Source of the DNA: Styela clava
Lineage: Eukaryota > Chordata > Ascidiacea > Stolidobranchia > Styelidae
Assembly: GCF_964204865.1 (NCBI RefSeq)
Contig: NC_135255.1
Location: forward strand, 21,171,135 to 21,235,134
Length of the DNA stretch: 64,000 bases
Reading direction: 5' to 3'
Shown: in pieces, positions 24,201 through 34,829 of the stretch
How positions within the stretch are numbered: position 1 is the stretch's first letter
Layout: the number at the start of each line of letters is the position of its first letter
Notes under the pieces: model-generated
Databases searched by the model: none
What the model saw: the letters and a program-made list of their open reading frames with translations, nothing else
What the model was told of the DNA's origin: nothing
Translations under genes and position numbers: made by a program

Positions 24201-24557
24201 AAATCTTTGCCGTCGGCATTATGAGAGACTCTGCAATGGTATGAGCTGTCATGCTTTTAGCCACCAAGAAAGCGACTTCATAAGGCGCTTCCCCCTGGTC
24301 CCCTTCTGGTGGAATAAGCCAGTTCTGTCCAAACGCTGCCGCTTCATTTGCTCCGCAAGTCGCCGGAAGTAGCTCAGATCTCGATTCTTCCTATCAGCGT
24401 GGTTCGTTCTAAGATGACGTAGAAGCAGGCTGGGTTTTATGGACGCGTTAGAAAGGGTCTTCATGCAGACCACGCATTGCGGTAGAACTTCTCCTTTGTG
24501 CTCGATCAAGATGAAATCGTATTTTAAATAATCTGGATCATAATTTCGCTTGGACAT
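21227..24557 (-). pseudogene. hAT transposase, BED zinc finger type (SCAND3/ZBED5-like), broken
   Basis: Cut-and-paste DNA transposase read 24557 to 21227. An N-terminal BED-like finger has CVVC and an HLRTNH histidine pair. The RNase H core follows: QVDESTDVS (first Asp), TTDGAPSM (second Asp), and the EVRWLSRG helix. The C-terminal dimerisation part includes WECEQGFSS (catalytic Glu) and ends KSKKRNRL...HLVENKQMQPSH. All three acidic residues remain. The frame shifts near 24310, 22100 and 21900, and a 1593-bp hAT at 22303-23895 interrupts it after NVFSVLD. Removing that element and one TSD restores the frame, so the insertion is younger than the host element. Confidence 0.9.
22303..23895. 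mobile_element. hAT inserted inside the transposase gene
   Basis: Termini CAGTGGTTCCCAAACTTT and TTTGGGAAACACTG are flanked by perfect 8-bp duplications GTCTAGAA (22295-22302 and 23896-23903). Subterminal arms are CGCCCCC-rich. An internal hAT-like end (TTTTGCCGACCACTG near 23660) and similarity to the interior of the 7313 element suggest yet another insertion inside it. Confidence 0.92.
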
Positions 24558-26046
24558 GGTATAAAGTCAAATGAAAAATACTATTTATCGCAATAATAAA
24601 TGAAAATTTGTCAATGACAAACCTTACTTAAACAAACCACCACGATAGACTAGCTCCTGGTGTGTTTCCAGTACCATCCAGCGCTCACATACAATTTAGA
24701 CATTCTATGACGTCACAAAGGCTAGAAGTAAAAAAGACGTCCCTTACCATGACCCCTTCAAAAAAGCACCGCAATTAATTAAGAACTATCGTCGATTGAA
24801 AAACAAACAGAATGTGCTCGCGTACCACCTGGAAGACCTTCGCGTACCACAGGTTGGAAATCACTGCTCTACACGGATTTATGTGGTGACAAGTGCTGCT
24901 GTACGGCGCTTCCTATGTAACAAGTAGCGTATGTCGTTCGAGTTAATTTTGATTTTTAAAATTTGAAAATGTTTGGAAAACGAAGCGACGCGGATCGAGC
25001 ATTCCAAAGTGCTTGAACGGAAAAATATTTTTCTCTTTTGCGCATTTCAAAACCGGTTTGCTCGATATGCCCAGCCAGCATCGCAGTCGTTAAGGGTTTC
25101 AATGTTAAACTCGTTACGAAACGAGTCGTCGAAAATTCGACCCCGAGACCCGTGACTTCGCCACAGCTCATCTGTGCGACAGTGCAACCCGTGTAATGTG
25201 CACGTTCGGAAGAACATATGGCCTTGAACATCTTTATCTAAAATGCATTACACTTAGATTAAGTTTCGCACTCGCTTGTCAGATCATCATTTGGACGACG
25301 AGTCGCCATAAAAACATTATCTTTCACATTGATAATAAGTACATAAAAACAATGTATTGTTGGATAATAAAAAAACGCCACATATACATCTCATTGGGAC
25401 AGGCTTTCAACACAGCAATAGAAGGGTAGCAATGCGAATGCGCCATTATTTGAAGTTTAATTATGGTAGCGATTGTTCGAAGGCGGAAATATTGCGGCCC
25501 GCGCGCTACCAGAAATGTTTATATTTGGCCCGCAAGTACATGAAGTTTGCCGACCGCTGCATAGCACTATTGAGCAACATGTCTGATTTCATAAACAATT
25601 GTCATGTCAGTATGTCGCAATAATGCTGGGTAAATTGTTTTCTCTACGTCCCTATAAGAATGTCACTCATCAGTCCGACTAAGATCTCCCCAACAAAACG
25701 ATACAGGCATTGTTAACTTTCCCGAAATCTTAATGTGAGGCCTGGTTTTCAATATTGATAACTACAAAAACGAAATAGGCTGGAAGTAAGAAACACGTTA
25801 CTATAGTGTCAATGTCGACCCTATCTCAAATATGGGAGTTAATGGCCATCAAACAAATACAGACATCACATTAAATAGCATCACCGTCGTTTTTAGTATA
25901 TTGTCAAAATAAATTTCCTAATGCGTATTATTTATTGCATAGGCTTGGCTTAGTTCGTTTGTATAAAGGTGGTCCGCCAAAAGTTTGGTCAAGCTTTACC
26001 GGTCCGTCACTGGAAAAAGTTTGCCGACCACTGCTCTAGCCGATCG

Positions 26047-27377
26047 CATGCTTGCATCACACTGGGCTTCCCGCTTCTCTGCTACATTAACTTCCGGAAG
26101 TGCTCCATGCCCGCTTGGCTTCCTCGAACGAAACCTCAACATTTATCTCATCACCTTCGCTTTCAAGCGGCTCATCGCTGCGCAACATCTGCTCAGCAAT
26201 CTCATCCAGTGTGGATTGGCTCTCACGAAGCAGTTTCTGATCGTCGACTCGCTGACCTGCTTCCAAGCACGGCAAACGTTATGCAGAGCGTTGAGCAATG
26301 TGAACTCGAACTCCTTTCCCTCGTCCATGGCCTCGAGTCGGTGACGAAGCAGAATTTTCTTGTATGGGCGCTTGAGGTTTTCCATGATTCCCTGATTTAT
26401 TGGTTGAGAATTTGCTGTCGTGTTGGGTGGGAAGAAGACCAGTTTAATGTTTTCCAGCTTGATCTCTGGATGACCAGAGAAGTTATCAAGACAGAGCAGC
26501 ACTTTGCGTCCCTGCTGGCCAAGTCGTCTGTTCCACTCACGCAACACCTGTTCGGAAAGCTTCGCCATCATCCATGCTTTCGAGTTTGCCTTGTACTTAA
26601 CGGGAATCTCTTTGTTCCTGGAGGCACGAGGTTTCTGGGAACTGCCGATTGCCAGAAGAGGGAATTTCTCACTGCCGCTCATATTTGCCCCCACCAGAAG
26701 AGTGATTTCTTCCCTCCAGTGCACTGTTCCCCTCCTGAAACTCATGGTCTTGTTTGGAAGCAAACGCCAGAAGAGTTCAGTCTCGTCCAGGTTGAATACG
26801 TCGTCTGCGGAGAACTGCCCGAGTAAGGGCTGGAGAACCTGTTGTTGCCACTCAAGAAGTGTTGCGAATCCACCGCTCCAGCTTCGCCCTGCACTGTCTT
26901 GAACGTGATTCCGTGGCGCTTTTTAAAATTGTCCAGCCAACCGTTGCTCGCCATGAAGTTTGGAATGTGCATCAGTTCGGCCAGTTTTAAAGCCTTCTTC
27001 TTTATCAGATCGCCGCCGACAGGCATATTCTGTCTTCTTGCTTGCTTTAGCCACATGAGCACCCCGTCATCAAGCTTTGAGTGGTGAGACGGCTTCAGCC
27101 TCATGCGTTTCGATGGAACTCCAGCTTTGATAGCTGCCTCGATTGCATCCTTCTTGCTGATAATTCCATTCTCTGTGGTTCTCTTAATTTCGATGCCCCA
27201 TTTCTTGCTCATTTCCCTGGCCAGCTTGGACTGATTCGGTTTCTTTTTTGCAGTATCAATGCTTTTGAATTGACATTGTGGGCAAATTTCTGAATCTGAA
27301 AAAACTCTAGAATTCGAAACTACTGCACTGTACTGTACTTTATACTGTAATACATGTAAAATACAATTGCACAACAC
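26047..27377 (-). pseudogene. Tigger/pogo transposase (CENPB-type HTH plus DDE_1), broken
   Basis: Read on minus. An N-terminal pogo-type helix-turn-helix (KLAREMSKKWGI) and a Tc5/CENPB-type domain (LKLAELMHIPNFMASNGWL, FKKRHGITFKTVQGEAG) bind DNA. The DDE_1 core follows: NLDETELFWRLLPNKT (first Asp), LLCLDNFSGHP (second Asp), FFPPNTT and QPINQG. The third catalytic Asp, expected in QPxDQG, is Asn (AAT). A one-base loss near 26855 separates the two halves, and the frame shifts again near the C-terminus. The last codons (ending MRQLTVP, stop 16498-16500) lie on the far side of the nested hAT and rejoin in frame. Inactive. Confidence 0.9.
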
Positions 27378-27501
27378 AACTTAGCATTACATTGTCGCAT
27401 CCGAAGGCTGTTTTTACAAATCCTTGCTACCATGTCACCCTCTCTACTATGCCACTCTCTCTCGGTCCCAAAGGGTGGCATAGTATCGAAGTTTAACTGT
27501 A

Positions 27502-28489
27502 CTTTGTTTTCCAGTGCACACTGCTATTAACAACACAGTCCAGCTGTTATCGATCAACTAATGGAGATTCGTGACAACACATTTATTGGCATGAATGAAT
27601 TACATATGATGAAAACTTGTAATAAAATAATAAAAATAAATAAAAACTGATTTGAATAACTGTGTGAGATATTGTTGTTTCGGGCTGTGGGTAGGAGTTT
27701 GCATGGATTCCAACATAATTTTGAGGCTGAAACCATCCTTCGACTTTAGTTCCGTGGAGAGACATCAGAAAAAGTTGCTTGCGAAAATTTTATCCATAGT
27801 TTTCTCATTGTTTCCTGCTTCGAGACAGATTCATCACAGTGAAATCTGCTGTAACCACCAATTACACAGTCCATACGTTAAGGTAGTGTTTGCGCATATA
27901 CCGGTATAGTCAGATAGTCTATATATAACGATAATATAACAAAAAGACTAGTTATAGGATCAGATAAACAGAGTAAACACACATCAATTATAAAATCTAG
28001 ATCATTTGAGACAAAAAAAATGGCCTGGTATGCGCTTTTTCACTAGAAAATATATTGCAGCAAAAGGTCTGGCACAGAACTCGAGGACGTCTTGACTTCG
28101 ATTAGTTGAGTTTACTGTAATTTCTCATAATGCAATAATATTATTTAAAGATATTGATTTAAATCACAAAAGCTTCCTCCGAATGCACCGCTCAATAGAA
28201 CTAGCACACGGTTCAAAATAAGTACACAGAATGCTATAATTGCCTCTGACCTAATGCAAAGTTTCGCCGACGAGTTCTCACCACTACGTCATCAACGGGA
28301 CATACTAATTTGCGTTCGATTTCGGCAGGGTCGACTTTTAAAAATTCGAGTCTCGTAAACGAAGTCCGTTTTATGCAAACGGTAAACGCCAAAAATCCTA
28401 ATAAATTATATAGAATCAAATTTGCTTCAAAAAAGTTTGCGTGATAACCCACCTTTAGAATAATTATTCCGCAAGCCTTCATACACGGA
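27502..28489. other. Mostly unrecognised; one dispersed repeat
   Basis: 28253-28462 shares, inverted, GGTGGGTTATCACGC and GATGACGTAGTGGTGAGAAC with 15657-15740. The flanking codons do not form a recognisable gene. Confidence 0.45.
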
Positions 28490-28641
28490 AATTACCGACA
28501 TTCATAACCTTTGACCTGTCGCTACTTCCGCATTACTTTTGTGGAATCGAGGTGACCGCGGTTTTCTTGAATTTTTCTTGCGAAAAATAACTCGCGTTGG
28601 CGTCTCTGCTGCGGAAAAGATATTAATGTTCAGAGATGTCA
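28490..28641. repeat. Left arm of inverted repeat enclosing the SWIM gene
   Basis: About 152 bp from AATTACCGACATTC to TTCAGAGATGTCA, inverted at 30489-30645 with about 90% identity by eye. It includes the last codons of the SWIM gene (DISEH and stop). Confidence 0.9.
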
Positions 28642-29826
28642 TGGCAGCAACTATCCGGGACTAGATTAGAGCGGTTCGAAGACTCTGGAATATCAGTAGC
28701 CTCGGTCAGTACGCATAGTGGATCGATTGTAGTCTGCGCTGGTAAAGCCTGGCTGTAATTATGATCATTTGTTGCTGCAGTCTTGATATATCTTTCCGAG
28801 AGTGTGATGTGAAGCCCTCCATTTCTAAATCTTTCGTTCTGTCCCAATGTCCTTAAAAAGTGTAATTCTACTTCCTGCTTATTTATTTTTGACCTAATGT
28901 ATCTGACTTTTTCTTGCAAATTCCTCTTTTTTAATGGTTTCTTGATATTATCTTTTTTTTTAATATGTCTCGTTGACTTGGCCTGTAAATAAGTTGCATG
29001 TGAACAATAATTCTGAAAAAAATGTGGAAAATGGTTGTATCAATAAATATAAAATGACTGGGCAAACCTGAATTTTTTGTATAGGGAGCATAGCCGCAGA
29101 TGTCCTTTTTCCTCGCTTGTGCCACTGCATAGGTAAATTCGTAACCTGAGTTTCAAGAATTGCATTGCCTGTTTTTGTAATATTTATCAATTGATATAAA
29201 ATCGCAATTACATGGGAACATATTCCAGATTTGCCAATAAGGCAATCACAATATGCCGAATGAGGAATTCCAAGTTTGACTTTCAATATGGCCACTCTGG
29301 TCACAAGATTGTTGTATGAACTTCTGACGTGTGCTCGGATATATAGGTTTTCTTTTGCTGCCAGGGTCCTAATTGTAACAATCTGAAAATACGAGCTATA
29401 CTTTGAAATACAGTATATCAAATAAAAACTCTCAATCAGTAATTACAAAAACAAAATTAATCTCACCTTTTGACTTTTAAACAAGGAATAACCTTTTTGT
29501 AACATGCTCTTCTGACCTGCCACTATTGCTGATCGCTTTGACTGTATGTAAGTGTAAAGCTGTCTTTCTGTGAGTGGAGGATAACATCCAACAACCCACA
29601 CACCACTAATACTATTCACCTCGTCTACAGGCAACTTGCGGTTGAAAATTCCTTTGTCCTTTTTTAAGGTGTCATACTTACGGCGATATCGATTAAGAAG
29701 CTGAGCATGTTTGGAGTATAAAGTAACACGATTTTGCAACTCGTTATTCGTTCCAGACACTTTTTGCCCGATGGAAGCAAGAAATTCTTTCGAAGTAATT
29801 GGATCAGACATTGAGTTAATAGACAT
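28623..29826 (-). CDS. SWIM zinc-finger protein, three exons
   Basis: Exons on minus: 29826-29467, 29382-29068, 28982-28623. All introns have GT-AG ends and phase 0 junctions, giving 344 residues. Exon 2 holds a SWIM finger, CxC-x7-CxH with Cys165, Cys167, Cys175 and His177 in YCDCLIGKSGICSHV. It is followed by a TNLPMQWHKRGKR segment of a kind seen in invertebrate SWIM proteins that often also carry a YqaJ-type nuclease domain. No such nuclease is present here; exon 3 is lysine-rich (KSTRHIKKKDNIKK), then unrecognised. SWIM domains bind DNA or protein and also occur in MULE and KDZ transposases. The start is uncertain: an acceptor-like CTCTGCAG lies just upstream of the ATG, and a GTAAGTAAG donor lies near 29985. 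The ~155-bp inverted repeats around it suggest it is carried by an element. Confidence 0.75.
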
Positions 29827-29990
29827 ATATTCTGCAGAGTTGCAATTTCATAAGTCAGTGTGCAATGTTAAATATTCCTATATGAGAGAGCTAAATCTCC
29901 TTTCCTACACTGGCAAGCGATTCGTCTTTTCTCACATTTTCTGCTACCAGATTGCTGACATTAATATACATAATAAGAGCTTACTTACCT

Positions 29991-30068
29991 GATTCTGTAA
30001 TTATCATGCTACGAATGAGGATGAGAGGGTATTGAGTTCTCATTTGTAGCATGATAATGACAGAATTC
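29991..30068. repeat. 30-bp inverted repeat (hairpin)
   Basis: Arms 29991-30019 and 30039-30068 pair nearly perfectly around ATTATCATGCTAC, with a 19-nt loop. It sits just upstream of the SWIM gene's putative first intron. Confidence 0.85.
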
Positions 30069-30080
30069 ATATGTCAATAC

Positions 30081-30240
30081 TCAATTGGTTAGTGCCGACT
30101 GATATCAGTTGTAAGCCAACTCACCACGGCAAGGTTTCAGTCATAGAGTTGGAATTTCTTTTATGCAGAAGAAAACCAGGAACAGATAGGCACTGTCGCT
30201 GCACCTGGCAAAGAAACTGGGAAAAGCATTCAGAAATCGT
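30081..30240. repeat. SINE-like fragment
   Basis: GCCGACTGATATCAGTTG, AAGCCAACTCACCACG and ACAGATAGGCACTGTCGCTG match 17866-18000 in order and orientation. Confidence 0.55.
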
Positions 30241-30488
30241 TTGATTTATTAATTAGGTAACGGTACCTTTTTCGGGTATATTTTGTCAATACCGTAACTA
30301 GACTAGGTACTAAATATACGTAAAGGTACGGTACCGGTACCCCTACCTACTCTTCGCAACACCCAGATATCTGAACGTTCCAGCATTCATACCCATGGCC
30401 TTGTATACCGGTACTCAAACATTTTCAGTAACTGTCAGAGTTGACAACTCTGTTCAAAACACAGTACAGTATAACAGTTTCAGCACAG

Positions 30489-30645
30489 TGACATCTCTGA
30501 ACATTAAGATCTTTCCCGAATCAGACACGCCAACGCGAGTTACCGTATTTTTCGCAAGAAAAATTTAAAAAACCCGCGGTCACCTCGATTCCACAAAAGT
30601 AATGCGGAAGTGGCGACAGGTCAAAGGTTATGAATGTCGGTAATT
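30489..30645. repeat. Right arm of inverted repeat enclosing the SWIM gene
   Basis: Mirror of 28490-28641, from TGACATCTCTGAAC to GAATGTCGGTAATT. No TSD is evident outside the arms. Confidence 0.9.
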
Positions 30646-30804
30646 ATAGGGGAATCCATCCTCTAAGAATCAATCGGGTTTTACGATCACCTATTTCTAT
30701 CAAAATCCTCATTAGCGAAATCAGTGCTCTTCAACCAGCTATACAGTATACCCAAGTGTATACCGGACCATAAGTTGGGTATACAACCGATAAAGGGTTT
30801 ACAG

Positions 30805-31229
30805 CAGGGGTTCCCAAGCTTTTTTCAGAACGACCCCATAACATCTTTCATGTGTCCAGTGCGACCCCAGGTCAATACCGTATATATATTTTTCATGAAA
30901 CTTTGGAGCTTCTTTCACTGGACTTTTGAGTTTGGTCATGTGGTGATATTAAATAAAATAGGCTAAAACCAAACAGTGATGTCGCAATAAGCACCTACAT
31001 TTTCTATAGCATAAGCATAGAGCGATGCCTATGGGCCTGTTTTACAGCAAGCCATGGTACAAGCTGCTAAATTTAACATGATTCATCAAATCTTAGATGT
31101 TTTGTACATTCATCCTCCACCATACCTCAGCGACCCCACCGACCCCATGACCGATTGCGACCCCACCTACTCCGACCCCTATCACTCCGACCCAATTTGG
31201 GGTCGCGACCCCTGGTTTGGGAACCCCTG
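30805..31229. mobile_element. Non-autonomous hAT element
   Basis: Termini CAGGGGTTCCCAAGC and GTTTGGGAACCCCTG; TSDs GTTTACAG (30797-30804) and GTATACAG (31230-31237) match at seven of eight positions. The right arm holds repeated CCGACCC units. Confidence 0.88.
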
Positions 31230-31417
31230 GTATACAGCCTAAGTCAGGGATTCTAAACTGTAATATAATAGTTTATAAAATGTTCAAGTGGAGACAACAA
31301 GGCGCACATGAAATATAAAATGGTATTTACGCAAATAACCGACTCAAGCACATTGTACGTCACAAATTATATAGATAATGCGGGCACGTGTCTGCAACAG
31401 GGGTGATAACTTTTTTG

Positions 31418-31565
31418 TGGCTTTGGAGCCAGGCCACACAAAAGGGGCCAGGCCACGGAGAAAATGGGGCCAGGCCACAGAGAAAATGGGGCCAGGCCAC
31501 GGACAAATTGGGGCCAGGCCACGGAGAAAATGGGCTCAGAATATTTGGGGCCAGGCCAGCGCAAT
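31418..31565. repeat. 22-bp GC-rich minisatellite
   Basis: About five units of GGGGCCAGGCCACGGAGAAA in otherwise AT-rich DNA, preceded by CTTTTTTGTGGCTTTGG. The same array occurs inverted at 39511-39650. Confidence 0.88.
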
Positions 31566-32712
31566 GGTAATGTTAAGACATCTGTATTTGATTAGTTATA
31601 TTTTTGTTTATAAGTAATGTGGAAACTGGTAATGTTAAGACATGTACGGTACCTGTACAATTGAACCGTATCGTATGTTACAACCTGGGAAAATGCTGTA
31701 TTCGAACACTTACTCATTACAAATGTAGAGGTATAAGTTTATTTCGACTCCATAGTCAGCAATGTGAGGGGGTTATATTGCGAGCGATACATTAGTGTAG
31801 TGTTTCTACTAGTCGCCGTATCTATATATTTATATTCCTCACCGCATTCATTGTCTTTTTACTGTAGCGTGAACTGGTGCCTATCTGTTAAAAAAAACTC
31901 AGTGAAATAAGTTATATTTATTGCTTGTTGCATACCTTTTTGTGATTGTTAATTTTTTTAGCGAATATGTGTTGTTATTTAATTATTTTCATACAGCACA
32001 TGGTTAATAGATCAGTGAATAATTCCACCAGTGGCTCAAATGCTATTATTAAATGAAGTCCGTACTGATAAATTGTGTAGTTCTACCTGTATTGCATAGG
32101 CAATTGACAGGGGTTTACACACCAAGATGTTTTAGATTTGTAATACAAATTGCAGGCACAACATATCGGTAGCAGGTATACGCTATCACAACCACTAGTA
32201 TCCCAATACCCAACATACAAAAAAAGACTACTCTTCTCCGTTATACATTATCCCTAACAGAAAACAAGATCCATGCATACCAGTTGATTAACTGTTTCAT
32301 TTATTGAAAAATATGCAAAAAAAAATTGCAAACACCAGATTGGCAGGATCCAAACATACTCTTTTTTAAAATAAGATTCATCTCCGAGGGAGTCCTTTTT
32401 GTTAGCATCTTAAGACTTTCCTATTACAGATAATTACTTCAATTATATTCAGCGTAATGAATATCAGGGATAAATGTTCAATCATAAGACTGTTTTTTCA
32501 ATATAAGTCATCATAGATATATCGGAAAAGTAACAGTAGTGCAAACGCATATTAGATAATCATAAGCAAGGAAATTGTAAGACTCTTTTGACTGGAACTG
32601 GTTTAGAGATTCAAGGGAAAATTCGCAAAATTCAATTTGGTATTTTTTCAAATTTGTTTTTAGCAACTACACCGGTAAGGTTGAGTATCTCCCACACAAT
32701 ATAAAACCAAAA
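31566..32712. other. Non-coding stretch; possible 3' UTR of a minus-strand gene
   Basis: No exon supported. If the terminal exon at 32713-32778 is real, its 3' UTR would lie here. Confidence 0.35.
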
Positions 32713-32778
32713 TTATATAGAGTCCGTATTGTTGTCATCATAGCAGACACCATGATTAGATTTCTTCTTCTCTCCAAG
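32713..32778 (-). CDS. Candidate terminal exon of an unrecognised minus-strand gene
   Basis: On minus, a good acceptor (TTTTGTTTTATAG) is followed by 21 open codons, LGEKKKSNHGVCYDDNNTDSI, and a TAA. The length is too short to identify. A possible 17-nt exon at 33604-33620 and the splice-site-rich satellite at 34.8-39.5 kb lie upstream on the same strand. Confidence 0.35.
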   Translation of the reverse strand, partial: LGEKKKSNHGVCYDDNNTDSI

Positions 32779-33112
32779 CTATAAAACAAAAAAATTATGT
32801 TAAAATTCTTGATGACTTGAGTGGTTTATTATTTTACAGTACTGGGAATCAAAATACCTATTTCACCAATAAATACTTTTTAATCCTGCACACCATTTTG
32901 AGAATACAGGTAAAACGTAAAATTAAATGGTAGTGATATTAGGGAGTGGGGTTTTATGGCACGGTTGTTAGCAACAATATGGGATGAAATTTATCTAACA
33001 GAAGGAAGTATGTAGGTTTCATATAGAATTATTACATCATTTTTATCATTGTCAACTAGTCAATTCAAATCTAACGAAGATTCAATAAAACATGGTGTTT
33101 ATTCGACTAGAC

Positions 33113-33425
33113 CAGGGGTTCTCAACCTTTTTTTTGCAAAATACCCCCCCCCCCCCCCCGAGGCACGAAACAATCAACGCGAACCCCCAGTAATGTGACA
33201 CCAAACAAAGTTGTGATATATCGACGCTGTATTTTCTGTGAATTTCACATTGTTTACGTCACGATCACAACAACGCAAGATCAGGGAAAATCTATGTTTC
33301 AATTGGCATCCAGTTTCAATCGGCACGCATTTTCCTCTGGTAGTAATAAAGGATATTAAAAACAGCAACACGCAAAAACTCGACTGCCATCCAAGTACCC
33401 CCTGAAATCTTCTCGCGAACCCCTG
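33113..33425. mobile_element. Non-autonomous hAT element
   Basis: Termini CAGGGGTTCTCAACC and GCGAACCCCTG. Flanks GACTAGAC and GACTAAAG match only in part, so the TSD is worn. A run of 18 C lies near the left end (about 33146-33163). Confidence 0.75.
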
Positions 33426-34829
33426 GACTAAAGACTGCTTGGTCCATCCTTGATTTGTATACATCGCAGATCACTTCATTATCAAAAACTCATTAGGTTA
33501 GAAAACAAATGGAATGGGCCAATTTTTATATTCTATTCTGTTTTTACTTATTGTTGCCTATGTCCTGCTATGAAGCTCAGTACAAACAATACGTCAAACT
33601 CACATTGAGGTCCGTAGAATCTGAATAAATCTTCGAGCAATCATAATACCACACTTGCCAATTCCACGTCATTCTATTGTTTTATGTACGCGATGTTTTG
33701 GAGAAGCAAAATCAATAACATGGAAACTACGACAACTGTTTGCATGTCGTTACGACGTGAGCACCTGAGATGTCACAAAAATTATGTTATTTGTTAAAGC
33801 CATACTGAACAATTTTTTATCATGTGATACAATTAATACATATTAGGCATTACATGTATTTCTTTACAATGCTTAGTGATTGAGGCAATATTTAAAAATG
33901 AAACCGATAGTGGCAAAAAATTCACATCTTACACTTTTATAAAAAAAAGAGTGCTTAATAGGGAACACCATTTGCAAAAAACATCTTGCGAGAACATCTC
34001 TTGAAAATGAAATTTTTCCAAATACAGTATAAAAATAGCAAATAGTCAAGAAAAATTGTGAAAAAACTTGCAAATGTTATTTTAGGAAAACAAATGTACA
34101 AAATTCAGACTTGACTATCAGACACAATACAATCTTGACTGGAACAAAAAAATTTAACCATGGAGATTGTATTCAGGTCTCATCTGTACAGTTATTGTTA
34201 CAATGATGTGATCAAGGCAAATAATACCAAATCTTACCATTATACTATTCCATCTATTTTAGTATTTAATCTTTGTAGTGGAATCTCGTTCGGAATATAT
34301 TTTTATGTCTTCTCGGAAAAACTTTTTCGCTTGATTCCTGGTTTCATTATCAATTTAAACAATCCCTGAAATCAGATCCAATTATGTATGTAGTAGTAAT
34401 CATCACAAGAATATAATACAAATATGTTATGCATGCTTCAGGTGGATATAAAAATATAAGGAATATTAATAAGTATTTCTAGCTTTGTCTCAACCGTAAA
34501 ACATTGCAGAACAATCTCAAAAACAAATATATAACATTGTAATATTAGGCTAAAATGTATAGTCTGATATGAGTATTACTTATAAATAGTTTGAGTAAGA
34601 TAAGCTTGAAATATTTTTCCCAACCTGGTAAATGTAAACTACAAATTAGCTTTCATATTCATGATCAAATTGATATGATACCAGCTTCTTACAGCCTAAT
34701 TCTTGTATACATTCCTCAGATATCGTGTAGTATCTGTTTCACTGCGATCATTACTCATATCAGCATATATACTGAACAAAAAACATTAATTCCCCAAAAA
34801 GTGAAACAAATCTTATCGTACTATTGTTG
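33426..34829. other. Mostly unrecognised AT-rich stretch
   Basis: Contains the possible 17-nt minus-strand exon at 33604-33620 (TTTATTCAG acceptor, GTGAGT donor). Nothing else supported. Confidence 0.35.

Larger units (their letters stand above)
16815..24866 (-). mobile_element. Transposase-bearing hAT nested in the second element
   Basis: The left end CAGTGTTTCCCAACC and right end GGTTGGAAATCACTG are flanked by perfect 8-bp duplications CTCTACAC at 16807-16814 and 24867-24874. It carries the BED-finger hAT transposase on minus (21227-24557), a further hAT (22303-23895) and P-like plus SINE-like material in its left half. Confidence 0.92.
16566..26033. mobile_element. Non-autonomous hAT inserted in the Tigger element
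   Basis: Termini CAGTGGTCGGCAACC and GTTTGCCGACCACTG are flanked by perfect 8-bp duplications CTCTAGCC at 16558-16565 and 26034-26041. Its own sequence is only about 1.4 kb (16566-16806 and 24875-26033); the rest is the next insertion. The right arm contains a further hAT-like end, GTTTGCCGACCGCTG, near 25553. Confidence 0.92.
16242..27499 (-). mobile_element. Tigger/pogo element split by a 9.5-kb nested insertion
   Basis: The left end CAGTCAAACTTCGATACTAT at 16242 is mirrored by ATAGTATCGAAGTTTAACTG ending at 27499. Both are flanked by TA (16240-16241 and 27500-27501), as expected for the Tc1/mariner superfamily. Removing the hAT at 16566-26033 with one TSD copy leaves an element of about 1.8 kb. 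The transposase frame then reads across the repaired junction to a stop at 16498-16500. Confidence 0.9.

Noticed and set aside
25969-26826. 285-codon plus-strand open frame, among the longest in the window
   Set aside because: It lies exactly opposite the Tigger DDE_1 domain on minus, which has clear motifs; the plus frame has none and is a shadow.
31367-31617. Pro/Trp/Ala-rich repeat protein
   Set aside because: The open frames arise from the 22-bp GC-rich minisatellite on both strands and at both loci; repeat translation, not a gene.
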